A stretch of DNA of 64,000 bases from positions 62,001 to 126,000 of the forward strand of contig CAMDCE010000001.1 of the NCBI GenBank assembly GCA_945889625.1, given 5' to 3'. This DNA is from Asaia bogorensis. Its GTDB lineage: Bacteria > Pseudomonadota > Alphaproteobacteria > Reyranellales > Reyranellaceae. A program made the translations under genes and the position numbers. The notes under the pieces are model-generated. The model made no database searches. It worked only from the letters and a program-made list of their open reading frames with translations, and was not told where the DNA came from. Numbering within the stretch: the stretch's first letter is position 1; each line of letters opens with the position of its first letter. Positions 51,017 to 60,157 of this stretch are shown in pieces.

Positions 51017-51678
51017 ATCTTGTCTCCGCCCATACCGCGCTGCCGCGCGGCCTCGTCGATGTGCTGCGCCTTGGCGATCGCCAGCTTGCGTGTCTCCTCG
51101 TCGACATGCTCGCTGTGCGCCAACTGCTCCTCGACGACGTCGATCTCCGACACGTCCTTCAGCCGCCGCGGCCAGGCGCCGGTCCTGATGCAGACGATGC
51201 AGCGCACGACCTCGGCAAAGCCCTGCAGGAACACCAGCGCGCCGGCGATCGGGATCACCGTCTTGAAAGGATAGACCGGCGGGCCGTCGGCGGTGACGTT
51301 GGAATGCTCGGCGATGCGCCAGGAATCACCGGCGTATTCGATGCCGGCGTAGATCAGCGCGCCGATCCCGGGAAAGAAGAAGACGAAATAGAGCACGAGA
51401 TCGAGCGTCGCCTGGGTGCGCGGCCGCATCGAACTGTAGAGGAAATCACCTCGGACATGGGCGTTCTGCGCCAGCGCATAGGCGCCGCACAGCATGAACA
51501 GCGAGCCGTACAGCATGTTGTTGAGGTCGAAGATCCAGGCCGTCGGCGCGTTCAGGATGTAGCGCTTGAAGACCTCGAGGCAGACCACGGCCATCAGCGC
51601 GATGATCAACCAGGCCGCGGCCTTGCCGACCCAGGTACTGATGCCGTCGATGGTGTGGAGAAAACGTTCGACCGTCAT
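51013..51678 (-). CDS. TRAP transporter small permease (DctQ)
   Basis: This is a 221-residue protein with four membrane helices in about the first 170 residues, including AWLIIALMAVVCLEVFKRYILNAPTAWIFDLNNML, the DctQ signature. A charged C-terminal tail of about 45 residues is longer than usual. It overlaps the large subunit gene by four bases. It is separated from the binding-protein gene by a strong terminator. Confidence 0.9.
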   Translation of the reverse strand: MTVERFLHTIDGISTWVGKAAAWLIIALMAVVCLEVFKRYILNAPTAWIFDLNNMLYGSLFMLCGAYALAQNAHVRGDFLYSSMRPRTQATLDLVLYFVFFFPGIGALIYAGIEYAGDSWRIAEHSNVTADGPPVYPFKTVIPIAGALVFLQGFAEVVRCIVCIRTGAWPRRLKDVSEIDVVEEQLAHSEHVDEETRKLAIAKAQHIDEAARQRGMGGDKI

Positions 51679-51696
51679 TAAGGGTCACTATATCGC

Positions 51697-51738
51697 AAAA
51701 AAGCGGGGCACCGTCCGGGTCTTCGGGCGGTGCCCCGC
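51697..51738 (-). terminator. Rho-independent terminator between dctP-type and dctQ-type genes
   Basis: On the minus strand a perfect 11-bp stem (GCGGGGCACCG with CGGTGCCCCGC, 51703-51738) is followed directly by TTTTTT. It sits 33 bases after the binding-protein stop and 19 bases before the small-permease start. It would end most transcripts after the binding protein and allow limited readthrough into the permeases, matching the usual excess of binding protein. Confidence 0.85.
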
Positions 51739-51771
51739 GATTTCAGTAGGTGTGTCCTAGAGCTTGGTCGG

Positions 51772-52908
51772 CTAGAGCTTAATCGGCTTGGCGTTGGGGC
51801 CGAAATAGTGGTCGAACGCCATCTTGCGGTTCACCACCGTATCCTGCTCCCACTGCGTCGCCCGCTTGGCGAAGGCGAGCTGCGACTCGACGATCTCCTT
51901 GAACATCGGGTTTTCTGCCGCCTTCTTCGCCACCACGCTGTCGTAGATTTCGAGCTGGCTCTTCAGGACAGCGTCGGGCGTCTTGTAGAACTTGACCTTG
52001 TCCTTGGTCTGCAGCTCGACGTAGTCCTTGGAGTAGCGATCGATCGCCTTCCACGCCATGTCCTGGCCGGCCGCTTCGACGCCGTTCGAGATGATCGCCT
52101 TCATCTTGTCGGGCAGTGCGTCGTACTTGGTCTTGTTGAAGCTGATCTCGAACTGCTCGGCGTTCTGGTGGTAGCTCTGCAGCATGCAGACCTTCGAGAC
52201 GTCGGCGAAGCCGAGCAGGCGATCCGACGAGGCGTTGTTGAACTCCGCCGCGTCGAGCAGGCCGCGGTCCATCGCCGCGACGATCTCGCCGCCGGGCAGC
52301 GCATTCACCGCCGCACCCATGCCCTGGAACACGTCGATCGAGATGCCGACGGTGCGGAACTTCAGCCCCTTGAGGTCGTCGGCCTTGGTGATCGGTTTCT
52401 TGAACCAGCCGAGCGGCTGGGTCGGCATCGGCCCGTAGGGGAACGACACGACGTTGGCGCCGATCGAGGCATAGAGCTTCGCGAGCAGTTCCTTGCCGCC
52501 GCCGTACCTGTGCCAGCTCAGCAGCATGTTGGCGTCCATGCCGTAGCCCGGACCCGAGCCCCACAGCGCCAGCGCGGTCTGCTTGCCGTAGTGATAGACC
52601 AGCACGCCGTGTCCGCCGTCGAGCGTGCCCTTCGACACCGCCTCGAGCAGGCCGAATGCCGGCACCACCGCACCGGCCGGCAGAACCTCGATCTTGAGGT
52701 CGCCGCCCGTCATGTCGTTGATCTTCTTGGCGAAATCGAGCGCGAATTCGTGGAAGATGTCCTTCGACGGCCACGTGCTCTGCCAGCGCATGTTGATCGG
52801 GCCCTGCGCCTTGACGACGGTGGGTGCCGCCACGGTAGCCGCCGTGGCGACGACGGCGCCCCTCAGGAACTTGCGACGCGTGTTGGTACGCTTGGTTTTG
52901 TCGGTCAT
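51772..52908 (-). CDS. TRAP transporter substrate-binding protein (DctP family)
   Basis: This is a 378-residue periplasmic receptor. The N-terminus TRRKFLRG has a twin-arginine motif, then a hydrophobic stretch ending VVKAQ (about residue 35), so export is probably by Tat. The mature protein has the DctP pattern: MRWQSTWPSKDIFHEFA at its start, the signature arginine in LKGLKFRTVGISIDVF, and DAAEFNNASSDRLLGF. This resembles the keto-acid/chloroaromatic branch (TakP/FcbT-like); ligand unknown. It has its own leader with GGGAGGAAG before the ATG. Confidence 0.9.
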   Translation of the reverse strand: MTDKTKRTNTRRKFLRGAVVATAATVAAPTVVKAQGPINMRWQSTWPSKDIFHEFALDFAKKINDMTGGDLKIEVLPAGAVVPAFGLLEAVSKGTLDGGHGVLVYHYGKQTALALWGSGPGYGMDANMLLSWHRYGGGKELLAKLYASIGANVVSFPYGPMPTQPLGWFKKPITKADDLKGLKFRTVGISIDVFQGMGAAVNALPGGEIVAAMDRGLLDAAEFNNASSDRLLGFADVSKVCMLQSYHQNAEQFEISFNKTKYDALPDKMKAIISNGVEAAGQDMAWKAIDRYSKDYVELQTKDKVKFYKTPDAVLKSQLEIYDSVVAKKAAENPMFKEIVESQLAFAKRATQWEQDTVVNRKMAFDHYFGPNAKPIKL

Positions 52909-52998
52909 TTTTGCTTCCTCCCTAAGTTGCGGGCAGGATGAACCGACGGGTGAAGTCCTGTCCAGACCTACTCGTCCAAATTCACGGTGGCGTGACCG

Positions 52999-55074
52999 TT
53001 ACGCCCGGCCGACCGTGCTGAGCGCAAAGGCATAGGCGATCGCCAACTCGTCCAGCCGGTCGAAGCGACCGGCCGACCCGGCATGGCCGGCACCCATGTT
53101 CGTCCGCAACAGGACCGGGCCGCCCGAGGTCATCGTGGCCCGAAGGCGGGCAACCCACTTGGCGGGCTCCCAGTAGGTGACGCGGGGATCGGTCAGCCCC
53201 GCCATGGCCAGGATCGCCGGATAGTCCTTGGCGGCGACGTTGTCGTAAGGCGAGTAGGAGAGGATATAACGAAACGCCGTTTCGTCGGTGATCGGGTTGC
53301 CCCATTCGGGCCATTCGGGGGGCGTGAGCGGCAGCTGGTCGTCCAGCATGGTGTTCAGCACGTCGACGAAGGGGACCTGGGCCACGATGCCTGCGAAAAG
53401 CGCGCCGGCCCGGTTAGCAACGGCACCCATCAGCATGCCGCCGGCGCTGCCGCCGTGGCCGACGATGCGCTTGGCGGAGGTATATTTCCCGCCGATGAGG
53501 GCGCGGGCCGCCGAGGCGAAATCATCGAAGGTGTTGGTCTTCCTGTCGCGCTTGCCGTCGAGATACCAGCCCCAGCCCTTGTCAGAACCGCCCCTGACAT
53601 GGGCGATGGCATAGACAAAGCCGCGATCGACCAGCGACAGGCGGTTGGCCGAGAACGACGCTGGCATCGCGGCGCCATAGGAGCCGTAGCCGTAGAGCAG
53701 CAGCGGCGCGCTGCCATCCAAAGCGAGATCGCGCCGATGCAGGAGCGACACCGGCACCTGGGCCCCGTCATGCGCCGTGGCCATGATGCGCGTCGTGGCG
53801 TAGGCGGCGGGATCGTGGCCCGAGGGAATCTGCTGGCGCTTGCGCAAGGTGCGCTGGCGGCTAGCCATGTCGTAGTCGTAGATCTCGACCGGCGTCGTCA
53901 TCGACGAATAGGCGAAGCGCAGCGTCGTGGTGTCGAATTCGTAGCCGTCGATGATGTCGAGCGAGTAGGCCGCCTCCGCGAAGGCGATGACATGCTCCTG
54001 GCCGCTGGCGAGATCGCGGATCACGATCGACGGCAGGGCGTTCGAGCGCTCCAGCCGCACGAAATGGCCGGCGAAGAGTGCGGCTTCGATGATGTAGATG
54101 CCCGGACGGTGCGGGATCAGCGGGCGCCAATGGGCGCGGCCCGGCGAGCCGAGCGGCGAGATGTCGATGCGGAAGTCGATGGCGCCGCCCTGGTTGGTGC
54201 GAATGAACAGCTCCTCGCCGCGATCGCCGACGCCATAGCGCACGCCTGTCTCCCGCGCCGCCACGAGACGGGGCGTCGCGTGCGGGCTCGAACGATCGAG
54301 CAGCCACTGCTCGGAAGTCTCCTGGTTGCCGCACGCGATGAGGCAAAAGCGACCGCTGGCACTTTCCTCGATGGAGGTGAACCAGCCCGAATCCTTCTCC
54401 TGGTAGACGAGGACGTCTTCGCTCTGCCTGGTGCCCAGGCGATGGCGGAAGACCTGCAAGGGCCGGTGGTTGTCGTCACGGCGGACATAGAAGAAGAACG
54501 TCGAATCCGCACCCCACACGACGTTGCCGCTGGTCTGCTCGACGATGTCGGACAGGTCTTCGCCGCTCTTCCAGCTGCGCACCCGGATGGTGAAGTATTC
54601 CGAGCCGGCGAGGTCGGCGCTCCAGGCTTCCAGCAGATGGTCGGGCGAGTGCTGGGCGTCGCCGAAGTCGAAATAGCCCGACGACTTGGCCAGCGCATCG
54701 CCGTCGAGCACGACCTCGACCTCGCCACCGTCGCGCGGCGAGCGGCCGATCAGCTCGTGCTGGCCGCCCTCGCGATATTTCGAGAGATAGGCGAACGGTC
54801 CGTCCGGGTCGGGCACGCTCGCATCGTCCTCCTTGATGCGGCCGCGCATCTCGCGGACGAGCATGTCCTGCAGCGCCTGTGTCGGTCCCAGGACGCTCTC
54901 GAGGTATCGATTCTCGGCCTCGAGGTAGGTCCTGATGTCGGCATCGAGCAGCGCCGGGTCGCGCAGGACCTGCTGCCAGTTCGCGTCCTTCAGCCAGGCG
55001 TAGTCGTCGCTGATCTCGACGCCATGGAAGGTGCGCCGGGTCGCTCGTCTGGGCGCAACCGGCGGCTCGGTCAT
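52999..55074 (-). CDS. Prolyl oligopeptidase-family serine peptidase (protease II-like)
   Basis: This is a 691-residue S9 peptidase without a signal peptide, with an N-terminal beta-propeller (about 60-400) and a C-terminal hydrolase domain. The catalytic triad is S543 in GGSAGG, D629 in GLTDPRV and H664 in GAGHAG. Oligopeptidase B cleaves short peptides after basic residues; that specificity is not certain from sequence. It follows the aldolase gene by seven bases and is probably cotranscribed with it. The two functions have no obvious link. Confidence 0.92.
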   Translation of the reverse strand: MTEPPVAPRRATRRTFHGVEISDDYAWLKDANWQQVLRDPALLDADIRTYLEAENRYLESVLGPTQALQDMLVREMRGRIKEDDASVPDPDGPFAYLSKYREGGQHELIGRSPRDGGEVEVVLDGDALAKSSGYFDFGDAQHSPDHLLEAWSADLAGSEYFTIRVRSWKSGEDLSDIVEQTSGNVVWGADSTFFFYVRRDDNHRPLQVFRHRLGTRQSEDVLVYQEKDSGWFTSIEESASGRFCLIACGNQETSEQWLLDRSSPHATPRLVAARETGVRYGVGDRGEELFIRTNQGGAIDFRIDISPLGSPGRAHWRPLIPHRPGIYIIEAALFAGHFVRLERSNALPSIVIRDLASGQEHVIAFAEAAYSLDIIDGYEFDTTTLRFAYSSMTTPVEIYDYDMASRQRTLRKRQQIPSGHDPAAYATTRIMATAHDGAQVPVSLLHRRDLALDGSAPLLLYGYGSYGAAMPASFSANRLSLVDRGFVYAIAHVRGGSDKGWGWYLDGKRDRKTNTFDDFASAARALIGGKYTSAKRIVGHGGSAGGMLMGAVANRAGALFAGIVAQVPFVDVLNTMLDDQLPLTPPEWPEWGNPITDETAFRYILSYSPYDNVAAKDYPAILAMAGLTDPRVTYWEPAKWVARLRATMTSGGPVLLRTNMGAGHAGSAGRFDRLDELAIAYAFALSTVGRA

Positions 55075-55081
55075 GGTGCGG

Positions 55082-55978
55082 TCAGGCGTAGTTGCCGCGG
55101 GCCTTGCCGTTGGCTTTGCCGTTTGCCCGCTTCGGGGCCGCCTTCAGCGCGGGCTTGGCGGCGGCCTTCTTGGGCTTGGCGCGCAGCATCTTGCGCATGA
55201 TGGCGCCCTGGCTGTCCCACCAGTCGGCGAGGATACGGACGTCCCAGCCGATGCAGAAGTGCTTCACGCCCATCGCCAGGTAGCGCTCGGCGGCGGCGAC
55301 GTCGCGCAGCTCAACTCGCGGATGCAGGCCCTTCTTCAGCGCCATTTGGATGGTCTTGGTCTCGGCGGCCAGCACCTCGGGATGGCTGTACTGACCGGTC
55401 TTGCCGATGCTCATGGAGAAGTCCGACGCGCCGAACTGCACCATGTCGATGCCGGGCACCGACAGGATGCGATCGAGATCGTCCACGCACGACTTCTTTT
55501 CGACCATGATGGCGATCACGACCTCGTTCAGCGCCTCGACATAGGCCGGAGTGCCGCCCGTGCGCACCGTGCCGACGTCGCGCCGCATGCCGACGCCCAG
55601 CCGCCCGCGGCCGCGTGCGCCGCGGACCATCGTCGTCTCGGCGCGCACCGCATCAACGGCGGCCTTGGCGTCCTCGACGGTGCGGATGTCGGCGAACAGC
55701 ACGCTCTGGAAGCCCGCACCGATCGCCCGCATCGCCTGGTGGGTGTACTGCGTCTGCTCGATCTTGATCATGCCCGACATGTTCATCAGCTCGAAGGAGC
55801 GGCCGAGATTGTCGAGGTCGTGCATGGTGAAGGGCGCGTACTCGGCGGTGAACTCGACATAGTCGTACAGCTTGGAGTGGCCGATCAGCTCGACCAGGGT
55901 CGGCCATGCCGAGAGGATATGGGTGCCCACCGTCGGCTTGCCGGCGTTGAGACGTTCGCGGAGCGGATTGCGGCGCAT
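55082..55978 (-). CDS. HpcH/HpaI-family aldolase with a Lys/Ala-rich tail
   Basis: This is a 298-residue class II pyruvate-type aldolase. The N-terminal 265 residues match the family: GTHILSAWPTLVELIG, the region around DYVEFTAEYAPF, and FGASDFSMSIG with the second metal-site acid. It would cleave a 2-keto-3-deoxy or hydroxy-keto acid to pyruvate plus aldehyde. The last 30 residues are a basic tail (KPKKAAAKPALKAAPKR and GKANGKARGNYA), not part of the fold. The start at 55978 follows AAGGGGA. It is divergent from the enolase-superfamily gene across 85 bases; the two could act in one acid-sugar pathway. Confidence 0.87.
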   Translation of the reverse strand: MRRNPLRERLNAGKPTVGTHILSAWPTLVELIGHSKLYDYVEFTAEYAPFTMHDLDNLGRSFELMNMSGMIKIEQTQYTHQAMRAIGAGFQSVLFADIRTVEDAKAAVDAVRAETTMVRGARGRGRLGVGMRRDVGTVRTGGTPAYVEALNEVVIAIMVEKKSCVDDLDRILSVPGIDMVQFGASDFSMSIGKTGQYSHPEVLAAETKTIQMALKKGLHPRVELRDVAAAERYLAMGVKHFCIGWDVRILADWWDSQGAIMRKMLRAKPKKAAAKPALKAAPKRANGKANGKARGNYA

Positions 55979-56063
55979 GGGCAGTTCCCCTTGGCTGGTG
56001 ACGGCGGATAGTGCGCGATAGAGTGCGCCCGGGGAAGTGCCACGGGGAAGCAGGGGGTTCGCG

Positions 56064-57188
56064 GTGAAGCAGATCAAGATCACGGCGATGACGGTCTACA
56101 TCACCGACATCCCGGTGCGCCTGATGCGCCGCCACGGCTCGGGCGATGTCGCAGGCTCGGTGAAGAACGCCATCCTGAAGCTCGAGACCGACGCCGGAAT
56201 CACCGGTTGGGGCGATGCCGCGCCGTGGGCGGTGTTCACCGGCACCATCGAAGGCAACGTCGCGGCCCTCAACGTCTACCTGCGGCCGCTGCTGATCGGT
56301 GCCGACCCGTTTCGCATCGAGGCACTGATGGTCGACGCCGACCATGCCGTGGTCGGCCATCCCGAGGCCAAGGCTGCCATGGAAATGGCGCTGTTCGACA
56401 TCGTCGGCCAGGCCTCGGGCCTGCCGGTCGCCGAGCTACTGGGCGGCCGCTGCCGCGACGACATCCCGCTTTCCTTCTCGGTCGCCGATCCCGACGTCGA
56501 CCGCGACATGGCGATGGTCAAGCGCCTCTACGGCGAGGGCCTGCGCCTGTTCAAGATGAAGACCGGTTTTGCCGGCCACGCGGCAGACCTCAAGCGCATG
56601 GAGCGTTTCCGCACGGAGCTGCCGGCCGATGCCGATCTGCGCATCGACTACAACCAGGGCATGGTCACCCACGACGCCATCCGCCAGCTGCGCGACGTCG
56701 AGACCTTCAAGCCGACCTTCATCGAGCAGCCGGTGCCGGGTCATCATCGCGCCGCCCTGGCCGAGATCACCCGCGCGCTCGACACGCCCATTCTGGCCGA
56801 CGAAAGCGTGTTCACGCCGACCGATGCGCTGCAGGTCGCCGCCGGCCGCATCGCCGACCTGGTCTCGATCAAGATCATGAAGCACGGCGGCATGCTGGCC
56901 AGCCGCAAGATCTCGGCGATCTGCGAGGCCGCCGGCATCGCCTGTTATGGCGGCGACATGTTCGAGACCGGCATTGCCCATCTCGCCGGCACGCACGTGA
57001 TTGCCGCCACGCCCAATATTTCGCTGGGCTGCGAGTTCTACCAGGCCAAGTATTTCCTCGAGCGCGACCTGCTGGCCGAGCCGTTCCCGATCGAGAACGG
57101 CCGGGTGATCGTGCCGCGAACACCGGGGCTCGGCGTCAAGGTCGACGAGGACAGGGTCAAGCACTACGCGGTCGAAACGCTGAAATAA
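56064..57188 (+). CDS. Enolase-superfamily enzyme, mandelate racemase/muconate lactonizing group
   Basis: This is a 374-residue enzyme of the muconate-cycloisomerase subgroup. The catalytic bases are K164 and K166 (LFKMKTG) and K270 with K273 (SIKIMK). The metal ligands are D195, E221 (IEQP) and D246 (LADES). Reaction could be cycloisomerisation, dehydration or epimerisation of a carboxylate. GTG at 56064, behind AGGGGG, is preferred; ATG at 56088 is the alternative. It precedes the ABC importer operon by 82 bases and may act on the same imported compound. Confidence 0.9.
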   Translation: MKQIKITAMTVYITDIPVRLMRRHGSGDVAGSVKNAILKLETDAGITGWGDAAPWAVFTGTIEGNVAALNVYLRPLLIGADPFRIEALMVDADHAVVGHPEAKAAMEMALFDIVGQASGLPVAELLGGRCRDDIPLSFSVADPDVDRDMAMVKRLYGEGLRLFKMKTGFAGHAADLKRMERFRTELPADADLRIDYNQGMVTHDAIRQLRDVETFKPTFIEQPVPGHHRAALAEITRALDTPILADESVFTPTDALQVAAGRIADLVSIKIMKHGGMLASRKISAICEAAGIACYGGDMFETGIAHLAGTHVIAATPNISLGCEFYQAKYFLERDLLAEPFPIENGRVIVPRTPGLGVKVDEDRVKHYAVETLK

Positions 57189-57270
57189 GGCAGTTGGTGC
57201 GCAACTTGCGTTGTGTCTGCTTGACGAGCGTCAGGGCCGGCACCAGACTTTTTCAAGGGAAGGGGCCAAC

Positions 57271-58113
57271 ATGAACATCAATCGTCGCAACATCGCAGCA
57301 GCGGGCGTCGCCGTTGCAACTCTCGCGGCCGTAAGCGTCGTTCCGGCGCGCGCACAGCCGAAGAACGAATCGACCTGGGACCTGATCAAGCGCACCGGCC
57401 AGGTGCGCATGGGCGTGTTCGAGTATTCACCCTACTTCATGCGTGACAAGTCGAGCGGCGAATGGCTCGGCGCCATGGTCGACATGGGCAAGGACATCGC
57501 CAACGAGCTCAAGGTCAAGTACGTGCCGGTCGAAGTCGGCGGCTTCGGCGAGGCGGTGCTGTCGCTGCAGGCCGGCAAGGTCGACATGAACTTCGCCCTG
57601 CAGGCGACGCCTTTGCGCTCGACGGCGATCGACTTCGCCGGCCCGATCTACTGGATCGAGTGGGTGACGGTGAACCATCCCAACTTCAAGGGCCGGGTGT
57701 GGGCCGACTACAACAAGGAAGGCGTGAAGGTCGCCGTCATGACCGGCACGTCCGACGAGCTGCTGCTGCGCAAGATGGCGCCCAAGGCAACGCGCGTCGA
57801 GTTCAAGTCGGCCGCGGAGATCGCGCTCGCCGTGTCGTCGGGCCGCGCCGACGCCTTCACCACTACGGTGCTGAACAGCATGGTCGCCAAGTCCAAGAAT
57901 CCCGGCCTCGGCGACTTCGTCAACCCGACGCCGCGCGTGGCGCTGCCGGGCTATATCGGCCTGCGCCTCGAGGACGATGCGCGGTGGCAGAAGTTCCTCA
58001 ACCGCTGGGCGGAGTGGAACATCCTGCTGGGCCATAACGAGACGCGCATGAAGGAAGCGCTGAAGAGGGAAGGCCTCGAGATTCCGTCGACCGTCTCGTT
58101 CTCGCCGAATTGA
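57271..58113 (+). CDS. Polar amino acid-type ABC transporter substrate-binding protein
   Basis: This is a 280-residue type II periplasmic receptor with a signal peptide (about 1-28, ending ARAQP). The mature protein shows VRMGVFEYSPYFMRD, LQAGKVDMNFALQATPLRSTAIDFA and KVAVMTGTSDELL, the pattern of glutamate/histidine/opine-type receptors. The start at 57271 follows AAGGGGCC. A TTGACGAGCGTCA inverted repeat lies about 50 bases upstream and could be a regulatory site. Its permease and ATPase genes are downstream at 59474 and 60147, separated from it by repeat D and a FAD oxidase gene. Confidence 0.88.
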   Translation: MNINRRNIAAAGVAVATLAAVSVVPARAQPKNESTWDLIKRTGQVRMGVFEYSPYFMRDKSSGEWLGAMVDMGKDIANELKVKYVPVEVGGFGEAVLSLQAGKVDMNFALQATPLRSTAIDFAGPIYWIEWVTVNHPNFKGRVWADYNKEGVKVAVMTGTSDELLLRKMAPKATRVEFKSAAEIALAVSSGRADAFTTTVLNSMVAKSKNPGLGDFVNPTPRVALPGYIGLRLEDDARWQKFLNRWAEWNILLGHNETRMKEALKREGLEIPSTVSFSPN

Positions 58114-58120
58114 CGACGTA

Positions 58121-58211
58121 GTCGTCACCCCGAGCGAAGCGCAGCGCAGCCGAGGGGTCTCTTTGACGGAGAAGAGGTCCCTCCACTCCGCTTCGCTACG
58201 GTCGGGATGAC
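58121..58211. repeat. Intergenic hairpin repeat, copy D
   Basis: The left arm GTCGTCACCCCGAGCGAAGC and the right-arm complement GTCATCCCGACCGTAGCGAA form a long imperfect inverted repeat with an inner GGTCTCTT/AAGAGGTC pairing. It lies between the binding-protein and oxidase genes of one apparent operon. It ends 10 bases before the next start codon. Confidence 0.78.
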
Positions 58212-58221
58212 GGAAAGAGTC

Positions 58222-59466
58222 ATGACAGCACAAAGAACAGTCACCGTGATAGGCGCCGGCATCGTCGGCGTCTGTTGCGCTCTTCATCTTCAGCGCGAAG
58301 GCTTCAAGGTCCGGCTCGTCGAAAAAGGCGAGCCGGGGCGCGCTGCTTCCTTCGGCAACTCCGGCAGCTTCGGTACCGCGTCGTGCGTGCCCTTTGCCAT
58401 GCCCGGCGTGCTGAAGAAGGTGCCGAAGATGCTGTTCGACCGCGAATCGCCGCTCAAGCTGCGCTGGAGTCATGTGCCCAAGGCGCTGCCGTGGTTCCTC
58501 CGCTTCATCGCCAACGCGCGGCCGTCGCGGGTCGAGGAGATCGCCGCGGCGCGCAACTCGCTGCTCGTGCACACTCATGCCGGCTACGCACCGCTGATCG
58601 AGGGCGCCGACGCCACCAAGTGGGTCGCCGACGACGGGCTGATGATGACCTTCGAGAGCGAGGCGGCGTTCGAGGGCGCGGCCTACGCACTTGATTTGCG
58701 CCGCCGGCACGGCGTGCACATGGACATCCTCGACGGCAACGAGGCCCGCCAGATGGAGCCGGCGCTGTCGGACAAGGTCGTCAAGGCGGTGTCGCTGCCC
58801 GACGTCAACCGCACCATCGACCCCTGGCGCCTGTGCGACGCGCTGGCCAGGGACTTCGTGCGCCGCGGCGGCGAGATCACCCATGCCGAAGTCAGGGGCT
58901 TCGAGATCGGCCCCGATGGGCCGACCCGCATCGTCACCGACGGCGGTCCGCTCGACGTCGAGATGGTGGTGATCGCGGCGGGCGTGTGGTCGCGGCCGCT
59001 GGCGGCCCAGCTCGGCACGTCGGTACCGCTCGAGGCCGAGCGCGGCTATCACGTGATGTTCGCCAACCAGGATTTTGCACTCAAGCGCGCGCTGGTCTCG
59101 GCCGACCGCAGCGTGTCGCTTGCCCACATGCACGAGGGTATCCGCGCCACCGGCGTCGCCGAGTTTGCTGCGCCCGACGCGCCGGCCGACATGCGCATCG
59201 CCGACATGGTGATGCGACACGCCAGGCAGCTGGTGCCGGGGTTGAAGGGCGAGCCCGCCTCGCGCTGGATGGGTCCCAGGCCGTCGCATCCCGATTCCAA
59301 GCCGGTGATCGGCCGTTCGCCGCACCACAACAACGTGTTCTTCGCCTTCGGCCACGATCATCTCGGCCTCACCATGGCCGGCATCACCGGCAAGCTGGTG
59401 GCCGAGCTGGCGACCGGCAAGCCGACCACGGTCGATCTCGCGCCTTTCCGGCCCGACCGGTTCTGA
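58222..59466 (+). CDS. DadA-like FAD-dependent D-amino acid dehydrogenase/oxidase
   Basis: This is a 414-residue FAD oxidoreductase of the DAO/DadA family. The dinucleotide motif is VIGAGIVGVCCALHL (9-23) and the C-terminal FAD-contact segment is FAFGHDHLGLTMAGITGKL. It would oxidise a D-amino or N-substituted amino acid to the 2-oxo acid. The start at 58222 follows GGAAAGAG; an in-frame ATG at 58207 lies in the end of repeat D and is less likely. It sits within the importer operon, so the imported compound is probably its substrate. Confidence 0.88.
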   Translation: MTAQRTVTVIGAGIVGVCCALHLQREGFKVRLVEKGEPGRAASFGNSGSFGTASCVPFAMPGVLKKVPKMLFDRESPLKLRWSHVPKALPWFLRFIANARPSRVEEIAAARNSLLVHTHAGYAPLIEGADATKWVADDGLMMTFESEAAFEGAAYALDLRRRHGVHMDILDGNEARQMEPALSDKVVKAVSLPDVNRTIDPWRLCDALARDFVRRGGEITHAEVRGFEIGPDGPTRIVTDGGPLDVEMVVIAAGVWSRPLAAQLGTSVPLEAERGYHVMFANQDFALKRALVSADRSVSLAHMHEGIRATGVAEFAAPDAPADMRIADMVMRHARQLVPGLKGEPASRWMGPRPSHPDSKPVIGRSPHHNNVFFAFGHDHLGLTMAGITGKLVAELATGKPTTVDLAPFRPDRF

Positions 59467-59473
59467 GGCGCCG

Positions 59474-60157
59474 ATGGATTTCGAGCTGGTCGTCGCCGTT
59501 GTCTACAAATGGGACTTCAGCCTCGTCTGGAAGTACTCCCATCTTTGGGTGAAGGGCCTCGGCGTCACGCTCGCCTATTCGGTCGGCACCATCGTGGGCG
59601 GCATGATCATCGGCGTGGTGTTCGGCATGCTGCTGCTTTATCGGCGCAGATGGGTCACGCTGCCGATCCATTTCTATGTCGAGTTGTTCCGCTGCACGCC
59701 GCTCCTGGTCCAGGTCGTGTGGTTCTACTACGCGCTGCCAATCGTGCTGGATGTATCGATGCCGGACTGGTTCGCCGCCGGCCTCGGGCTCACTCTCTAC
59801 ATGGGCGCCTTCGCCACCGAGATCTTCCGCGGCGGCATCATCTCGATCGACAAGGGCCAGTGGCAGGCCTCGCGCGCGCTCGGCATGACCAATGGTGAGA
59901 TGATGCGCCACATCATCCTGCCGCAGGCGACCAAGCGCATGGTGCCGCCGTTCGTCAACCAGTCGATCATCCAGCTTAAGAACACCTCGCTGCTCTACGT
60001 CGTGGCGATTCCCGACCTCATGTACACCGGCTCGATCATCGTTTCCGACACCTTCCGCCCGCTCGAGGTCTACACCTCGGTGGCGATCGCCTACTTCGTC
60101 ATCCTCTATCCGCTTACGCTTTGGGCGGCCCGTCTGGAGGCGCGCGTTGACCAGTAA
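59474..60157 (+). CDS. Polar amino acid-type ABC transporter permease
   Basis: This is a 227-residue permease of the HisMQ/GltJK type with about five membrane helices. The core signature runs from [20 protein letters not shown] (near 73-92) to the EAA loop around [19 protein letters not shown] (near 135-153). Only one permease gene is present, so it may act as a homodimer. It starts seven bases after the oxidase stop and overlaps the ATPase gene by 11 bases. Confidence 0.92.
   Translation: MDFELVVAVVYKWDFSLVWKYSHLWVKGLGVTLAYSVGTIVGGMIIGVVFGMLLLYRRRWVTLPIHFYVELFRCTPLLVQVVWFYYALPIVLDVSMPDWFAAGLGLTLYMGAFATEIFRGGIISIDKGQWQASRALGMTNGEMMRHIILPQATKRMVPPFVNQSIIQLKNTSLLYVVAIPDLMYTGSIIVSDTFRPLEVYTSVAIAYFVILYPLTLWAARLEARVDQ

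Noticed and set aside
57427..59361. A 644-codon minus-strand frame crossing repeat D
   Set aside because: Overlaps two well-supported plus-strand genes and a repeat, and has a typical antisense amino acid composition.
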